64,000 bases of DNA from Betaproteobacteria bacterium (GCA_016183615.1 JACPEG010000017.1:40922-104921), one strand, 5' to 3'; numbered from the stretch's first letter, positions 18,379 to 27,482 are shown. Notes: generated from the sequence alone by a model not told the origin. Numbers and translations are program-made.

Positions 18379-18768
18379 GTGGAACGACAACAGGCAAGGG
18401 AGATTCTGCAGGCGCTTGCGAACGGCATAGATCCGCACACCGGCGAGGTTCTGCAGGGAGAAAGCGTATTCCAGCAGCCCGACACCATCCGGGCGCTGTT
18501 CACCGCCATCGAGTTCCTCAAGAGTCCGGACCCGACGCGTGCCGGCGAGCGAACCCGCCTGCTGCCCGAGCAGACCGGGAAGGCCTGGTCGCCGGAAGAG
18601 GAGGCGGTACTCGGGGCGGCGTTCGACGCTGGCGAGTCGATCGCCGAGCTGGCGCAAAAACACAGGCGCACCCGCGGCGGCATCCGCGCCCGGCTGATCC
18701 GGCTGGGAAGGATCGTCGAGGCCTACCCGACCCAGCGGGCGGAACCAACGGCTCCGGAAAACGTTTGA
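18379..18768 (+). CDS. Small putative DNA-binding protein with HTH-like C-terminal half
   Basis: 129 residues from GTG 18379, preceded by GGGAGGAA. The N-terminal half (ILQALANGIDPHTGEVL) resembles a segment found in proteins linked to nucleic-acid functions. The second half, WSPEEEAVLGAAFDAGESIA followed by LAQKHRRTRGGIRARLIRLG, has the pattern of a Myb/SANT-like or sigma-type helix-turn-helix. I do not recognise an experimentally characterised homologue. It is isolated, with non-coding sequence on both sides, so it is probably expressed alone. Confidence 0.55.
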   Translation: MERQQAREILQALANGIDPHTGEVLQGESVFQQPDTIRALFTAIEFLKSPDPTRAGERTRLLPEQTGKAWSPEEEAVLGAAFDAGESIAELAQKHRRTRGGIRARLIRLGRIVEAYPTQRAEPTAPENV

Positions 18769-19067
18769 TCTTCCCGTTCCGGCCGTCCGGCCCCACGCGG
18801 GCGACTGCAGTTGCGGGACGGCGGGGATCACTGGACGGTTGGGGGGCCGCGATAATCTGACAAGAAGTCAGGTTTGAACGGTCGTCGCCGGCGATTGACT
18901 TCCACTCGGGAACGAGTCCTTGACTTTTCGCCATTCGCGTGGTGGGATGAACGACTTCAGGCACGGCGGGAGCAGCCGGTCGTTCGCGCCCCGTCAGAAT
19001 AGCCCAACATTACATTCCCGTTCCCGCCGGAAACAGAGCGCCGGCAAAAAGCAAAAGGAGGAGAAGA
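18769..19067. other. Intergenic region, 299 bases, no gene seen
   Basis: No convincing open frame is present. Base composition is somewhat less GC-rich than the genes. The last bases hold a strong Shine-Dalgarno sequence (AAAGGAGGAGAAG) directly before the TTG start of the TSUP gene, so the promoter of that operon probably lies here. I could not assign -35/-10 boxes with confidence. Confidence 0.5.
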
Positions 19068-19814
19068 TTGACGGCAGACTACCTCACCGTCTTCGGGATC
19101 TTATTGGCTGCATATTTCGTCCGCGGCCTTACCGGCTTTGGTTCCGGGCTGATTTCCGTCCCCCTGCTCGCCCTTAATCATCCCCTGACGTTCGTGGTGC
19201 CGCTCATCATGGCCCTCGACTTCATCGCCTCGTTCATTCTGGGCGGGGTCAACAGCCGGCAGACCAACTGGGGCGAGATCAAGCGGCTCCTGCCCTTCGG
19301 GGTCATCGGCGCCTCTTTCGGCGTATTTGCACTGCTGCGCTTTCCGTCGTCGCCGATCCTGGTGGCGCTAGGGTGCTTCACCATCTTCTTCGGCATGCGC
19401 AATGCCCTGGGCGTCCAGCCCAAAGGCCATATTTCGGCCCTGTGGGCGGTGCCCGCAGGCCTGATCGGCAGTGGCGCCGGGGCGCTTTTCGGCACCAGCG
19501 CGCCCCCTTATATCGTCTATCTCACCCACCGGCTGGAGGACAAAACGGCGGTGCGCGCCACGTTTTCCTGGCTGTTCGTGCTGGACGGAGGCTTCCGGCT
19601 CGCCCTGTTCACGGCCGCGGGCCTGCTGTTCGAAAGCAAAACCCAGATCGCCATCGCCTTCGGGCTGATTCCGATGACGGCCGGGCTGTATCTGGGCAAT
19701 CGGGTGCACGTCGACATCTCGAGGGATCGCCTGCTCCAGGTGATCGGCTGGATCCTGGCGGGCACCGGCGCTTCCCTCATTCTCAAGGTGCTGATCTGGG
19801 GAGCCAAAGCATGA
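19068..19814 (+). CDS. TSUP family (TauE/SafE) anion exporter or permease
   Basis: 248 residues from a TTG start that is justified by AAGGAGGAGAAG immediately upstream. About eight transmembrane helices are visible. The family motif FVRGLTGFGSGLISVPLLAL is at the N-terminus and a repeat-like motif, GSGAGALFGTSAPPYIVYL, is in the second half. TSUP proteins move sulfite, sulfonates, sulfoacetate or organic acids. It overlaps the next gene by ATGA, so the substrate is probably related to the FAH-family enzyme. A second TSUP protein is at 62449-63192. Confidence 0.85.
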   Translation: MTADYLTVFGILLAAYFVRGLTGFGSGLISVPLLALNHPLTFVVPLIMALDFIASFILGGVNSRQTNWGEIKRLLPFGVIGASFGVFALLRFPSSPILVALGCFTIFFGMRNALGVQPKGHISALWAVPAGLIGSGAGALFGTSAPPYIVYLTHRLEDKTAVRATFSWLFVLDGGFRLALFTAAGLLFESKTQIAIAFGLIPMTAGLYLGNRVHVDISRDRLLQVIGWILAGTGASLILKVLIWGAKA

Positions 19815-20587
19815 AATACGCGCGTTTTGCAACGCAGGATCACGAGGAAGGATTCGGGGTGCTCGGAGACGACGGGTTAATCCGGGTCCATGCCGGAGAC
19901 CTGTTCGACGGCTCGTCACCTACCGGCCGCGCGCTGCCGCTGGCGGCGGTGCGGCTGCTGCCCCCCTGCTCGCCCCGCGCCATGATCGCGCTGTGGAACA
20001 ACTCCCGCAGCCAGATCGCGAAACTCAACCGCGAGACGCCGCGCGAGGCGCTCTACTTTCTCAAACCCGCCACCTGCCTTGCCACCCATGGCGACCCCAT
20101 CCTCTACCCGGTGGGCCGCAGCGAGCGGGTGGTGCTGGAGGGCGAGATCGGCATCGTCATCGGCCGCCTGTGCCGCAACATCGAGCCGGAAGCCGCACGC
20201 GACCATATCTTCGGCTATACGGTGGTGAACGACGTCACGGCCCAGGACGTCGTCAAGCGCGATGCGTCGTTTCCCCAGTACACCCGCGCCAAGGGCTTCG
20301 ACAGCTTCGGCATCTTCGGGCCGGTGATCGAGACCGAGGTGGATCCGCTCGCGCTGCGCATCCAGTCCACCATCAACGGCCGGATCTGCCAGGATTACCC
20401 GGTCACCGACCTGGTGCTGGACCCGCGGCAGATCGTGTCCTCCATCTCCCGCACCATGACCCTGGTGCCCGGCGACGTCATCGCCTGCGGCACCTCTCTC
20501 GGGGCAGACCCGATCCGGGTCGGCGACACCGTGGAGATCCGCATCGCGGGCGTCGGCGCGCTGGTCAACCAAGTCGTGGCAGCCTGA
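19811..20587 (+). CDS. Fumarylacetoacetate hydrolase family protein
   Basis: 258 residues from ATG 19811. The FAH fold is clear, with metal-binding acidic residues in LEGEIGIVIGR and YTVVNDVTAQD, then FDSFGIFGPVI and GDVIACGTSLG. The family splits C-C bonds in acylpyruvates, hydrates 2-oxopent-4-enoate, or decarboxylates oxaloacetate. Which reaction applies cannot be told from sequence alone. It is translationally coupled to the TSUP transporter, suggesting uptake or export of an organic acid that is a substrate or product. No aromatic meta-cleavage genes are nearby. Confidence 0.85.
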   Translation: MKYARFATQDHEEGFGVLGDDGLIRVHAGDLFDGSSPTGRALPLAAVRLLPPCSPRAMIALWNNSRSQIAKLNRETPREALYFLKPATCLATHGDPILYPVGRSERVVLEGEIGIVIGRLCRNIEPEAARDHIFGYTVVNDVTAQDVVKRDASFPQYTRAKGFDSFGIFGPVIETEVDPLALRIQSTINGRICQDYPVTDLVLDPRQIVSSISRTMTLVPGDVIACGTSLGADPIRVGDTVEIRIAGVGALVNQVVAA

Positions 20588-20632
20588 TGGCCGGCGCAAC
20601 CAGTGCCTTCAGACGCCTTTGTGGCCTGATCG

Positions 20633-20647
20633 TTTGTCCGGGACAAA
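20633..20647. promoter_or_regulatory. 15-bp palindrome TTTGTCC-G-GGACAAA
   Basis: This perfect odd palindrome lies between the FAH gene and the binding-protein gene, 57 bases before the latter's start. It could be an operator for a dimeric regulator or a weak hairpin. No T-tract follows, so a terminator is unlikely. Confidence 0.35.
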
Positions 20648-20703
20648 GGAAATACGCCCCTTTCCGGCGACATCACTACCCTGCACCCTGTTGAACGGAG
20701 GAG

Positions 20704-21552
20704 ATGACGAACGACATGACCCCCATCCTGCGGATGCTTGCGCTCGGGATAACCCTGGCGATTCTCCCGGCGAAAGCGGAGGAGCGGACCTATTCCTTCG
20801 GCGTCATCACCCAGCGCAGCCCCGTGCTCACCGCCCAGTACTGGAACCCGATCCTGCGTCACGTGAGTGAAAAGAGCGGCGTTGCGCTCACCCTCAAGCT
20901 GGCGAAAACCGCCCCCGATCATTCGGACATGATCGGCCGCGGCGAATTCGATTTCATCTACTCCAATCACAATTTCACTCCGAAAAACGATGCCGTGGGC
21001 TACCGGGTGGTCGCCCGCCCCTTGGAGGCGGCCATCATGGGCCAGATCGTGGTGCCCGGGGATTCCCCCATCCAGTCGCTTGCCGAGCTGGACGAAAGGG
21101 AGGTGGTGTTTCCCTCCAAGGTGGCGTTCGTGGGCTACCACGTGCCGATGGATGCGCTGCTCCGGGCGGGCGTCCGGGTGAAGCCCCTGTTCGCTGGAAA
21201 CCAGGAGGGTGCCATGGGCCAGCTCAAGACCGGGCGCGTGCCGGCCGCCGGCGTGAACTCCCAGATCATGCGTGACTACGCGGAGCGTGAGGGCTACCGG
21301 TACCGCGTGCTGTGGGCCTCCGAGCCCTATCTCAACATCCCGGTTTCCGCCCATCCCTCGGTTCCGGCGACCAAGGTAAAGGCCGTGCAGCAGGCGCTGG
21401 TCGCCATGTCCGCCGACGCGGAGGGAGCAAAAATCCTGGCGGCGAGCGCCGAGCTCATCAAGCAGAAGCCGCCCTACGGCTTCATCGCCGCCACGGACCG
21501 GGACTTCGACAACTACAGGCAGTTCTACCGCAAGACCCTGGTGAAGGAGTAG
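20704..21552 (+). CDS. PhnD-like periplasmic phosphate/phosphonate-type binding protein
   Basis: 282 residues with a signal peptide ending at AKAEE (~residue 24). The fold is that of PhnD/SsuA2 type-2 periplasmic binding proteins. Typical parts are FGVITQRSPVLTAQYWNPIL, IGRGEFDFIYSNHNF, SLAELDEREVVFPSK and GQLKTGRVPAAGVNSQIM. No ABC permease or ATPase follows. Instead the next gene, 5 bases downstream, encodes a membrane GGDEF/EAL protein. It is therefore more likely the ligand-binding partner of that signalling protein than a transporter subunit. Ligand unknown; phosphonate, phosphite or another oxyanion is possible. Confidence 0.8.
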   Translation: MTNDMTPILRMLALGITLAILPAKAEERTYSFGVITQRSPVLTAQYWNPILRHVSEKSGVALTLKLAKTAPDHSDMIGRGEFDFIYSNHNFTPKNDAVGYRVVARPLEAAIMGQIVVPGDSPIQSLAELDEREVVFPSKVAFVGYHVPMDALLRAGVRVKPLFAGNQEGAMGQLKTGRVPAAGVNSQIMRDYAEREGYRYRVLWASEPYLNIPVSAHPSVPATKVKAVQQALVAMSADAEGAKILAASAELIKQKPPYGFIAATDRDFDNYRQFYRKTLVKE

Positions 21553-21557
21553 CGACC

Positions 21558-23984
21558 ATGCTGCGGCGCATGCTCGGACGGATGTGGGGCGACCTCAATC
21601 TGTCTGCGCGCCTGATGGTCGGCACGGGCTTTGCCGTCACGGCAACCGCCGCGGCGCTGCTCTACAGCATCGTCGTCAACGACGTCGAGCGCCACCGTGG
21701 GGCGTTGCTGGAGAAGGCCAATGCCTCCCTGGAGTTCATCGTTCCCGCCATCACCGAGCAGGCGGTGATCGGCGACTATTCCCTGATCCAGCAGATGATC
21801 ACGGCGCGGGTGGACGAGCCCAACATCGCCCGGGCCGGCTGGGTGGACAACATGGGCAACCTGATCCAGGCCTCCAGCCCCGACACCCCGCTCCGGGCTC
21901 CGCGCTGGTTCGGCAGGTGGGCCGACCTGCCCTATCACGAAGTGTCCAAGGAGATCGCGGTCGGCGGCCAGTCCTACGGCAAGGTGTTCCTGGTTAGCGA
22001 CCCGAATCCGACCGTGAATCAGCTGTGGGAGCAATCGGTGGGGCTGATGCAGTTGCTGCTGTTCGGCATCGGTCTGCTGTTCAGCGTCACCCTGGTCATC
22101 GCCACCAACGGCTTGCGGCCCCTGGTGGCGCTGGCACAAAGCGCCAGCCGGTTCGGGCAGGGCGATTACACTGTGCGCATCCCGAACGAGGGTTCGCCCG
22201 AGGTTCAGGCGAGCATCCAGGCCTTCAACAGCATGGCCGACAGCATCGAGTCGCTGCTGAAGTCGCTGAACGACAGCAAGGTGGTGCTGTTCGAGGAAAA
22301 AGAGCGGGCCCAGGTGACCCTCGCCTCCATCTCCGATGCCGTGGTCAGCACCGATACCAGCGGCAACGTGGAGTACATGAACCCGGTGGCCGAGAAGTTG
22401 ACGGGGTGGAATCTGGCGGAGGCGCGCGGCCAGCCGCTCCCGGACATCTTCCGCGTGACCCGCGAGGCCACCGCCGTGCTGCGCGAGGACTGGGACAGTG
22501 AATCCGTGCACCATGCAGTCCTGCTCTCCAAGGACCAGAACCAGTGTCCCATCGAGCACTCGGCGGCCCCCATCCGCAGCCGGGAAGGCAACATCATCGG
22601 CACGGTGCTGGCGTTTCGCGACGTGGGCGAATCGCGCAAGATGGCACACCAGCTCTCCTGGCAGGCCACCCACGATTCGCTGACCGGGCTCGTCAACCGG
22701 GCCGAATTCGAGCGCAGGCTCGATGCCCTTGTGGAGGAAGCCAACACCGACGGTACGGCTCACGCCCTGCTCTACCTTGACCTGGATCAGTTCAAGGTGG
22801 TCAACGACACCTGTGGCCACGTGGCCGGCGACGAGCTGCTGAGGCAGCTGGCGGCCCTGCTCCATGGCAGCATCCGCGATTCCGATACGCTGGCCCGACT
22901 GGGCGGCGACGAATTCGGCGTGTTGCTGCACGGCTGCCCGCTGGAGCGCGCCCTGATAGTGGGGGAAGGCCTGCGCCAGACCCTCACCGAGTTTCGTTTC
23001 GCCTGGCAGGAAAAGGCCTTCGTTATCGGAATCAGCATCGGGGTGGTCGCCATTGCCGGCGGCGGTCTGCACCGTCCCGGCATCCTGGCGGCGGCGGACG
23101 CCGCCTGCTATTCGGCCAAGGACAAGGGTCGTAACCGCATTCAGGCCTATCTTCCCGATGATACCGAGCTTGCCCAGCGCCGCGGGGAGATGCAATGGGT
23201 ATCGCGGCTCACCCGGGCCTTCGAGGAGGACCGCTTCACCCTGTACTGCCAGCGCATCCAGGCAATCCTGGACGGTGCCCCACAGGAGACCCATTACGAG
23301 GTGCTGGTCCGCATGGTCGATGAAGAAGGGCGGCATGTCCCCCCCATGGCTTTCATTCCGGCGGCGGAGCGCTACGGTCTCATGCCCGCCATCGATCGCC
23401 GGGTGGTTGCCCTTGCCTTCGAAGCCTGCCACGAGCTGGCGGCGAGCATCCGCGGCCCGCTTCCGATGCTGTGCGTGAATGTCTCCGGCGCCTCGCTCAA
23501 CGACGAGCAATTCCTGTATTTCGTGCAGGAACGCTTGCTGCACCATCGGGCGCCCGCCTCCATGATCTGCTTCGAAATCACCGAAACGGCGGCCATTGCC
23601 AACCTCACCCGGGCCTCGCGGCTTATCCGCGAGCTGCGCCAAGCAGGTTTCAAGTTTGCCCTGGATGATTTCGGCAGCGGGCTGTCGTCCTTCGCCTATC
23701 TCAAGAATCTTCCCGTGGACTTCCTCAAGATCGACGGCAGCTTCGTAAAGGATATGGCGGCGGACCTCATCGACCGCGCCATGGTGAATGCCATCAACGA
23801 CATCGGCCATGTGATGGGCATCAAGACCATCGCCGAGTGGGTCGAGAACGAGGAAACCCTGGCGATGCTGCGGAGGATGGGAGTGGACTACGCCCAGGGC
23901 TACGGCATCGAGATGCCCAGGCCGCTGGAGCAGATCCGCCAGGCGAGCCTGCAGGCGTTCGCCCCCGGGCAGGCTGCGGTCTAG
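21558..23984 (+). CDS. Membrane HAMP-PAS-GGDEF-EAL cyclic-di-GMP protein
   Basis: 808 residues from ATG 21558. Two transmembrane helices (~19-40 and ~163-184) flank a periplasmic domain of about 120 residues. HAMP (~185-236), PAS (~250-360), GGDEF (~370-530) and EAL (~545-800) follow. The diguanylate cyclase site is an intact RLGGDEF, with an inhibitory RxxD site (RDSD) five residues before it. The EAL site reads EVLVR and keeps NVSG, EITET and DDFGSG, so both activities may exist. The upstream PhnD-like protein is a plausible periplasmic input. The stop overlaps that of hemW by 4 bases on the opposite strand. Confidence 0.93.
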   Translation: MLRRMLGRMWGDLNLSARLMVGTGFAVTATAAALLYSIVVNDVERHRGALLEKANASLEFIVPAITEQAVIGDYSLIQQMITARVDEPNIARAGWVDNMGNLIQASSPDTPLRAPRWFGRWADLPYHEVSKEIAVGGQSYGKVFLVSDPNPTVNQLWEQSVGLMQLLLFGIGLLFSVTLVIATNGLRPLVALAQSASRFGQGDYTVRIPNEGSPEVQASIQAFNSMADSIESLLKSLNDSKVVLFEEKERAQVTLASISDAVVSTDTSGNVEYMNPVAEKLTGWNLAEARGQPLPDIFRVTREATAVLREDWDSESVHHAVLLSKDQNQCPIEHSAAPIRSREGNIIGTVLAFRDVGESRKMAHQLSWQATHDSLTGLVNRAEFERRLDALVEEANTDGTAHALLYLDLDQFKVVNDTCGHVAGDELLRQLAALLHGSIRDSDTLARLGGDEFGVLLHGCPLERALIVGEGLRQTLTEFRFAWQEKAFVIGISIGVVAIAGGGLHRPGILAAADAACYSAKDKGRNRIQAYLPDDTELAQRRGEMQWVSRLTRAFEEDRFTLYCQRIQAILDGAPQETHYEVLVRMVDEEGRHVPPMAFIPAAERYGLMPAIDRRVVALAFEACHELAASIRGPLPMLCVNVSGASLNDEQFLYFVQERLLHHRAPASMICFEITETAAIANLTRASRLIRELRQAGFKFALDDFGSGLSSFAYLKNLPVDFLKIDGSFVKDMAADLIDRAMVNAINDIGHVMGIKTIAEWVENEETLAMLRRMGVDYAQGYGIEMPRPLEQIRQASLQAFAPGQAAV

Positions 23985-25177
23985 GCCGGCTGGCGCAGGA
24001 AAATCCCGAGCAGATCGTTCAGGAAGCGCTGCCCCAGGGGCGTGGGGACAATGCGCTCATGGTCGCGGGCGAGGAGGCCCCGCCGCTCCGCCTCCTCCAG
24101 CTCCCGGCTCACCGCCGTGATGGGAAGGCCGGTGCGCTCGGTAAACAGACTGACCGGAAATCCGGCGGTCAGGCGCAGCGCATTCATCATGAACTCGAAG
24201 GGAATATCTCCCGGCGCGACCTGGTGTTCCTCCTGGACCGGCGCGCCGGAGGCAACCTGCGCGAGATACCGTTTGGGTTGCTTGAACCGCATCTGGCGCA
24301 CGATCCGGTCGGCAAACGAGATCTTGGCGTGGGCCCCGGCGCCGATGCCGAGGTAATCCCCGAACTGCCAGTAGTTGCGATTGTGCCGGCACGCCCGCCC
24401 TTCCCTGGCAAAAGCCGACGTCTCGTAGTGCCGATAACCGGCGCCGCCCAGCACTTCCTCCACCATCGCCTGCATGTCGGCCGCCAGCTCGTCTTCCGGA
24501 AGCGCCGGCGGGTGGCGATGGAACAAGGTGTTGGGTTCGACGGTAAGGTGGTAGGCGGAGACATGCTGCGCACCCAGCGAGGCCACGGTTTCCATATCCC
24601 GCCGGGCCTCCTCCAGCGTCTGCTCCGGCAGCGCGTACATGAGATCGAGGTTGACGTTGTCGAAGTTCGCGCGCGCGATGTCCACGGCGCGGCGGGCTTC
24701 CCGGTCATCGTGGATCCGACCCAGGGCCTTGAGGTGCTTCGGGTTGAAGCTCTGGATGCCCACCGAGAGCCGGTTCACACCGGCGCTGCGGTAACCGGCA
24801 AACTGCCTCGCCTCGAAAGTCCCGGGATTCGCCTCCAGCGTGATCTCGGCGAAACTCTCCGGGGGAAGCAGCGCACGCACCGTGGAAAGGAACTCCTCGA
24901 CGGCCGCGGCGCTCAGCAGGCTCGGCGTCCCGCCGCCGATGAAGATCGAGCACACCTTGCGGCCCCACACCTGGGGCAGCGCCAGTTCCAGGTCCCGGGT
25001 CAGGGCCGCCAGGTATTCGCGCTCCGGCACCTCGCCCCGGAGCTCGTGGGAATTGAAGTCGCAATAGGGGCATTTGCGCACGCACCACGGCACGTGCACG
25101 TAAAGCGCGAGCGGCGGCAGCGCCTTGAGGGAAGGCGCACGGGAAATCGGAATGGTGGCAGCGTTCGGCGTAGCCAT
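23981..25177 (-). CDS. hemW: Radical SAM heme chaperone HemW
   Basis: 398 residues from ATG 25177; the open frame continues upstream but without conservation. The radical-SAM cluster ligands are in CVRKCPYCDF. GGGTPSLL, VNRLSVGIQSFN and HNRNYWQFGDYLGIGAGAHA are characteristic of HemW and distinguish it from the true coproporphyrinogen dehydrogenase HemN. HemW binds heme and is thought to deliver it to respiratory proteins. The C-terminal winged-helix (HemN_C) region is complete. Confidence 0.93.
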   Translation of the reverse strand: MATPNAATIPISRAPSLKALPPLALYVHVPWCVRKCPYCDFNSHELRGEVPEREYLAALTRDLELALPQVWGRKVCSIFIGGGTPSLLSAAAVEEFLSTVRALLPPESFAEITLEANPGTFEARQFAGYRSAGVNRLSVGIQSFNPKHLKALGRIHDDREARRAVDIARANFDNVNLDLMYALPEQTLEEARRDMETVASLGAQHVSAYHLTVEPNTLFHRHPPALPEDELAADMQAMVEEVLGGAGYRHYETSAFAREGRACRHNRNYWQFGDYLGIGAGAHAKISFADRIVRQMRFKQPKRYLAQVASGAPVQEEHQVAPGDIPFEFMMNALRLTAGFPVSLFTERTGLPITAVSRELEEAERRGLLARDHERIVPTPLGQRFLNDLLGIFLRQPA

Positions 25178-25342
25178 GGTCCCGGATACGGAGTTTGGAC
25201 AGCGATCGGCGGGATTCGATCGCGGGTCCGGCCCCTGTTTTAGTTTCGGCATAACGCTGGTTGCACCCACGTTAGCCTCCACAGAAACAGGCTTCGCATA
25301 TTTTAGGGCCGTGACCGGGTCCGGGGGTATCCTATCTGGACC

Positions 25343-25936
25343 ATGCGCACCGGAAGAAAAGAGCAAAGGCAGCCCAGGCGCCACGAGCCGGTCAGGACCC
25401 ACAAGACCGCGCTGGTCATCGTCCCGCCGGAGTCCGCCTGGGAAGCGATCCAGGCGATCCGCTTGGCCCACGACCCCAAGTTCCGGCGCTGGATGCCCCA
25501 TGTCAATCTGCTCTATCCGTTTCGGCCGCGCCGGGAATTCGATTTCCTGACCCTGGACCTGGTGGAGACCTGCGGCAGCATCCCGGCCTTCGAGGCGACG
25601 CTGGCGGAATTCCAAGCCTTCGAGCATGGCGGCGGGCGCTTCACCCTGTTTCTCGAGGTACAGCCGGCCGAGGCCGTCCGGCGCTTTCACGAAGCACTCC
25701 GGAAGCGCTTTCCCGACTGCGACGAGGTCAGCAACTTCCCCGGGGGCTATCGCCCCCATCTGTCGGTGGGGCAGACGGAAGGCAGGGACAACGCGGAGCG
25801 GCTGCGGGAAGAACTGCAGGCGGGCTGGAAGCCGCTGGCCTTTGCCGTGCGCGACGCCTGCCTGATCTGGCGCGCCGACCCGCCCGAGGACGTGTTCCGG
25901 GTCGAGCGCCGGATTCCCCTCGGGGCGCCCCGCTAG
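25343..25936 (+). CDS. 2H phosphoesterase superfamily protein (2'-5' RNA ligase-like)
   Basis: 197 residues with the two histidine motifs of the 2H superfamily: HVN in WMPHVNLLYPF and HLS in RPHLSVGQ. They are about 100 residues apart, as required to build a symmetric active site. Related enzymes hydrolyse or join 2'-5' or cyclic phosphodiesters in RNA or nucleotides. The N-terminal ~18 residues are basic and poorly conserved in style, so the start is uncertain. It is a single gene, divergent from hemW. The exact substrate is unknown. Confidence 0.75.
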   Translation: MRTGRKEQRQPRRHEPVRTHKTALVIVPPESAWEAIQAIRLAHDPKFRRWMPHVNLLYPFRPRREFDFLTLDLVETCGSIPAFEATLAEFQAFEHGGGRFTLFLEVQPAEAVRRFHEALRKRFPDCDEVSNFPGGYRPHLSVGQTEGRDNAERLREELQAGWKPLAFAVRDACLIWRADPPEDVFRVERRIPLGAPR

Positions 25937-25943
25937 ACTGCGG

Positions 25944-26003
25944 CGCAGGGTGCGCCCTGCACACCGATTCCGGCGTGTGAATGGTGCGTGGGGCGCACCC
26001 TAC
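25944..26003. repeat. Dispersed repeat of GGGTGCGCCC type
   Basis: GCAGGGTGCGCCCTGCACAC is followed by GTGGGGCGCACCCTACC, together an inverted pair. This is a common intergenic repeat form in betaproteobacteria. Only one copy is seen in the window. It fills the space between two convergent genes and may act as a transcription barrier. Confidence 0.7.
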
Positions 26004-26017
26004 CGATCTCGTCGGGG

Positions 26018-26620
26018 CTAGACTGCGGCGTAGTCGCGGCTCCGCAGCAGTTCCACCAGTCGCGCGAGCGCCAGGCCCCGGTGGCTGATCCGGTTCTTGT
26101 GGTCGGGCGCCAGCTCGGCCGCGGTCTTCGCGAGTTCCGGCAGCCAGAACAGCGGATCGTAGCCGAACCCCCCGCTTCCCCGGGCGGCCCGGGTGATTCC
26201 CCCGTGCCACGCGCCTTCTGCGATCAGCGGCTGGGGATCGTCCGGGTGCCGCACCATCACGATGACGCAGTAATAATGGGCGCGGCGGTTCTCCCGGTCC
26301 TTCATCCGCTCCAGCAGCCGCTGATTGTTGCGCTCGTCCGACCTGGGCTCGCCGGAGAAGCGCGCCGAATGCACTCCGGGCTCGCCGTTGAGCGCCTCCA
26401 CGCAGATTCCAGAATCGTCGGCGAGGGCCGGAAGCCCCGCCAGCCGGCTGGCGTGGCGGGCCTTGGCGAGCGCGTTCTCGACGAAGGTGAAATGGGGCTC
26501 CTCGGCTTCGGGAATGTCGAATCTCGCCTGGGGCAGGACCTCGAACCCGAGCGGCGCCAGGATGCGGTTGATCTCCCGCAGCTTGCCCGGGTTGTTGCTC
26601 GCGATGACGAGCTTTTTCAC
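26018..26620 (-). CDS. rdgB: XTP/dITP diphosphatase (RdgB/HAM1)
   Basis: 200 residues. The enzyme removes non-canonical purine nucleotides such as ITP and XTP from the pool. The N-terminal ASNNPGKLREINRIL binds the triphosphate. LADDSGICVEALNGEPGVHSAR holds the catalytic acidic residues, and GFGYDPLFWLPELAKTAAEL and NRISHRG are conserved in the C-terminal half. It lies downstream of rph, separated by a repeat. Confidence 0.95.
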   Translation of the reverse strand: MKKLVIASNNPGKLREINRILAPLGFEVLPQARFDIPEAEEPHFTFVENALAKARHASRLAGLPALADDSGICVEALNGEPGVHSARFSGEPRSDERNNQRLLERMKDRENRRAHYYCVIVMVRHPDDPQPLIAEGAWHGGITRAARGSGGFGYDPLFWLPELAKTAAELAPDHKNRISHRGLALARLVELLRSRDYAAV

Positions 26621-26631
26621 TTCAGAACGCT

Positions 26632-26713
26632 TTCACCACAGAGGCACGGAGACACATTGCGTTACGCGCTTTTGATTTCGAAGTTCTCTGTGCCTCTGTT
26701 GCTCTGTGGTTCA
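26632..26713. repeat. Dispersed CACAGAGGCACGGAGACAC repeat, short palindromic copy
   Basis: TTCACCACAGAGGCACGGAG on the left and CTCTGTGCCTCTGTTGCTCT on the right form an inverted pair around an AT-richer centre. It is related to the flanks of the composite region at 8749-9104. It fills the rph-rdgB intergenic space. Confidence 0.75.
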
Positions 26714-26715
26714 AG

Positions 26716-27432
26716 TCAGAGGCCGAGCGCTTCGCGCTGAGCGGCAATGAGGCTGCGGATCCCGCTCTCGGCAAGACTCAGCATAGCGTTCAGCTGCTCG
26801 CGGGTGAACGGCGCCCCCTCCGCCGTGCCCTGGACCTCCACCAATCCGCCGCTTCCGGTCATCACCACGTTCATGTCGGTGTCGCAGGCCGAGTCTTCCA
26901 GGTAATCGAGATCGAGCACCGGCAGGCCCTCGTATACGCCCACCGATACGGCCGCCACGTAGTCCCTGATCGGGGAGAATTCGATCATCTGGTTGCCGAG
27001 CAGCGCGTCCACCGCGTCGTGCAGGGCGACGAAGGCCCCGGTGATGCTTGCCGTGCGGGTGCCCCCGTCGGCCTGGATCACGTCGCAGTCGAGCTGGATG
27101 GTGCGCTCGCCGATCTTTCCCAGGTCCACCACGGAGCGCAACGCCCGGCCGATGAGGCGCTGGATTTCCTGGGTGCGGCCCGACTGCCTGCCGCGGGCCG
27201 CTTCCCGGTCGGTGCGGGTGCCCGTGGAGCGCGGCAGCATCCCGTACTCGGCGGTGAGCCATCCCTGGCTCCGGCCCTTGAGGAACGGTGGCACCTTCTC
27301 CTCGATGCTTGCCGTGCAAATCACCCTGGTGTCGCCGAACTCCACCAGCACCGAACCCTCGGCGTGCCGGGTGTAGCGGCGGGTAATGCGGACGGGCCGA
27401 AGCTCGTCGGGATTGCGGTTGCTGGGTCGCAT
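26716..27432 (-). CDS. rph: Ribonuclease PH
   Basis: 238 residues from ATG 27432, the usual length; the open frame runs 10 codons further upstream but RNase PH proteins start with MRPSNR-like sequence. It is a phosphorolytic 3'-exoribonuclease trimming tRNA precursors. Visible signatures are [20 protein letters not shown] (substrate/phosphate loop), [20 protein letters not shown] and the C-terminal [17 protein letters not shown]. The rph-rdgB order is conserved in many betaproteobacteria. Confidence 0.96.
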   Translation of the reverse strand: MRPSNRNPDELRPVRITRRYTRHAEGSVLVEFGDTRVICTASIEEKVPPFLKGRSQGWLTAEYGMLPRSTGTRTDREAARGRQSGRTQEIQRLIGRALRSVVDLGKIGERTIQLDCDVIQADGGTRTASITGAFVALHDAVDALLGNQMIEFSPIRDYVAAVSVGVYEGLPVLDLDYLEDSACDTDMNVVMTGSGGLVEVQGTAEGAPFTREQLNAMLSLAESGIRSLIAAQREALGL

Positions 27433-27482
27433 GGAAAATCGGGCGGCGGAACGGGCCGCCATTATAGCAGCCGGCGGGCGCC

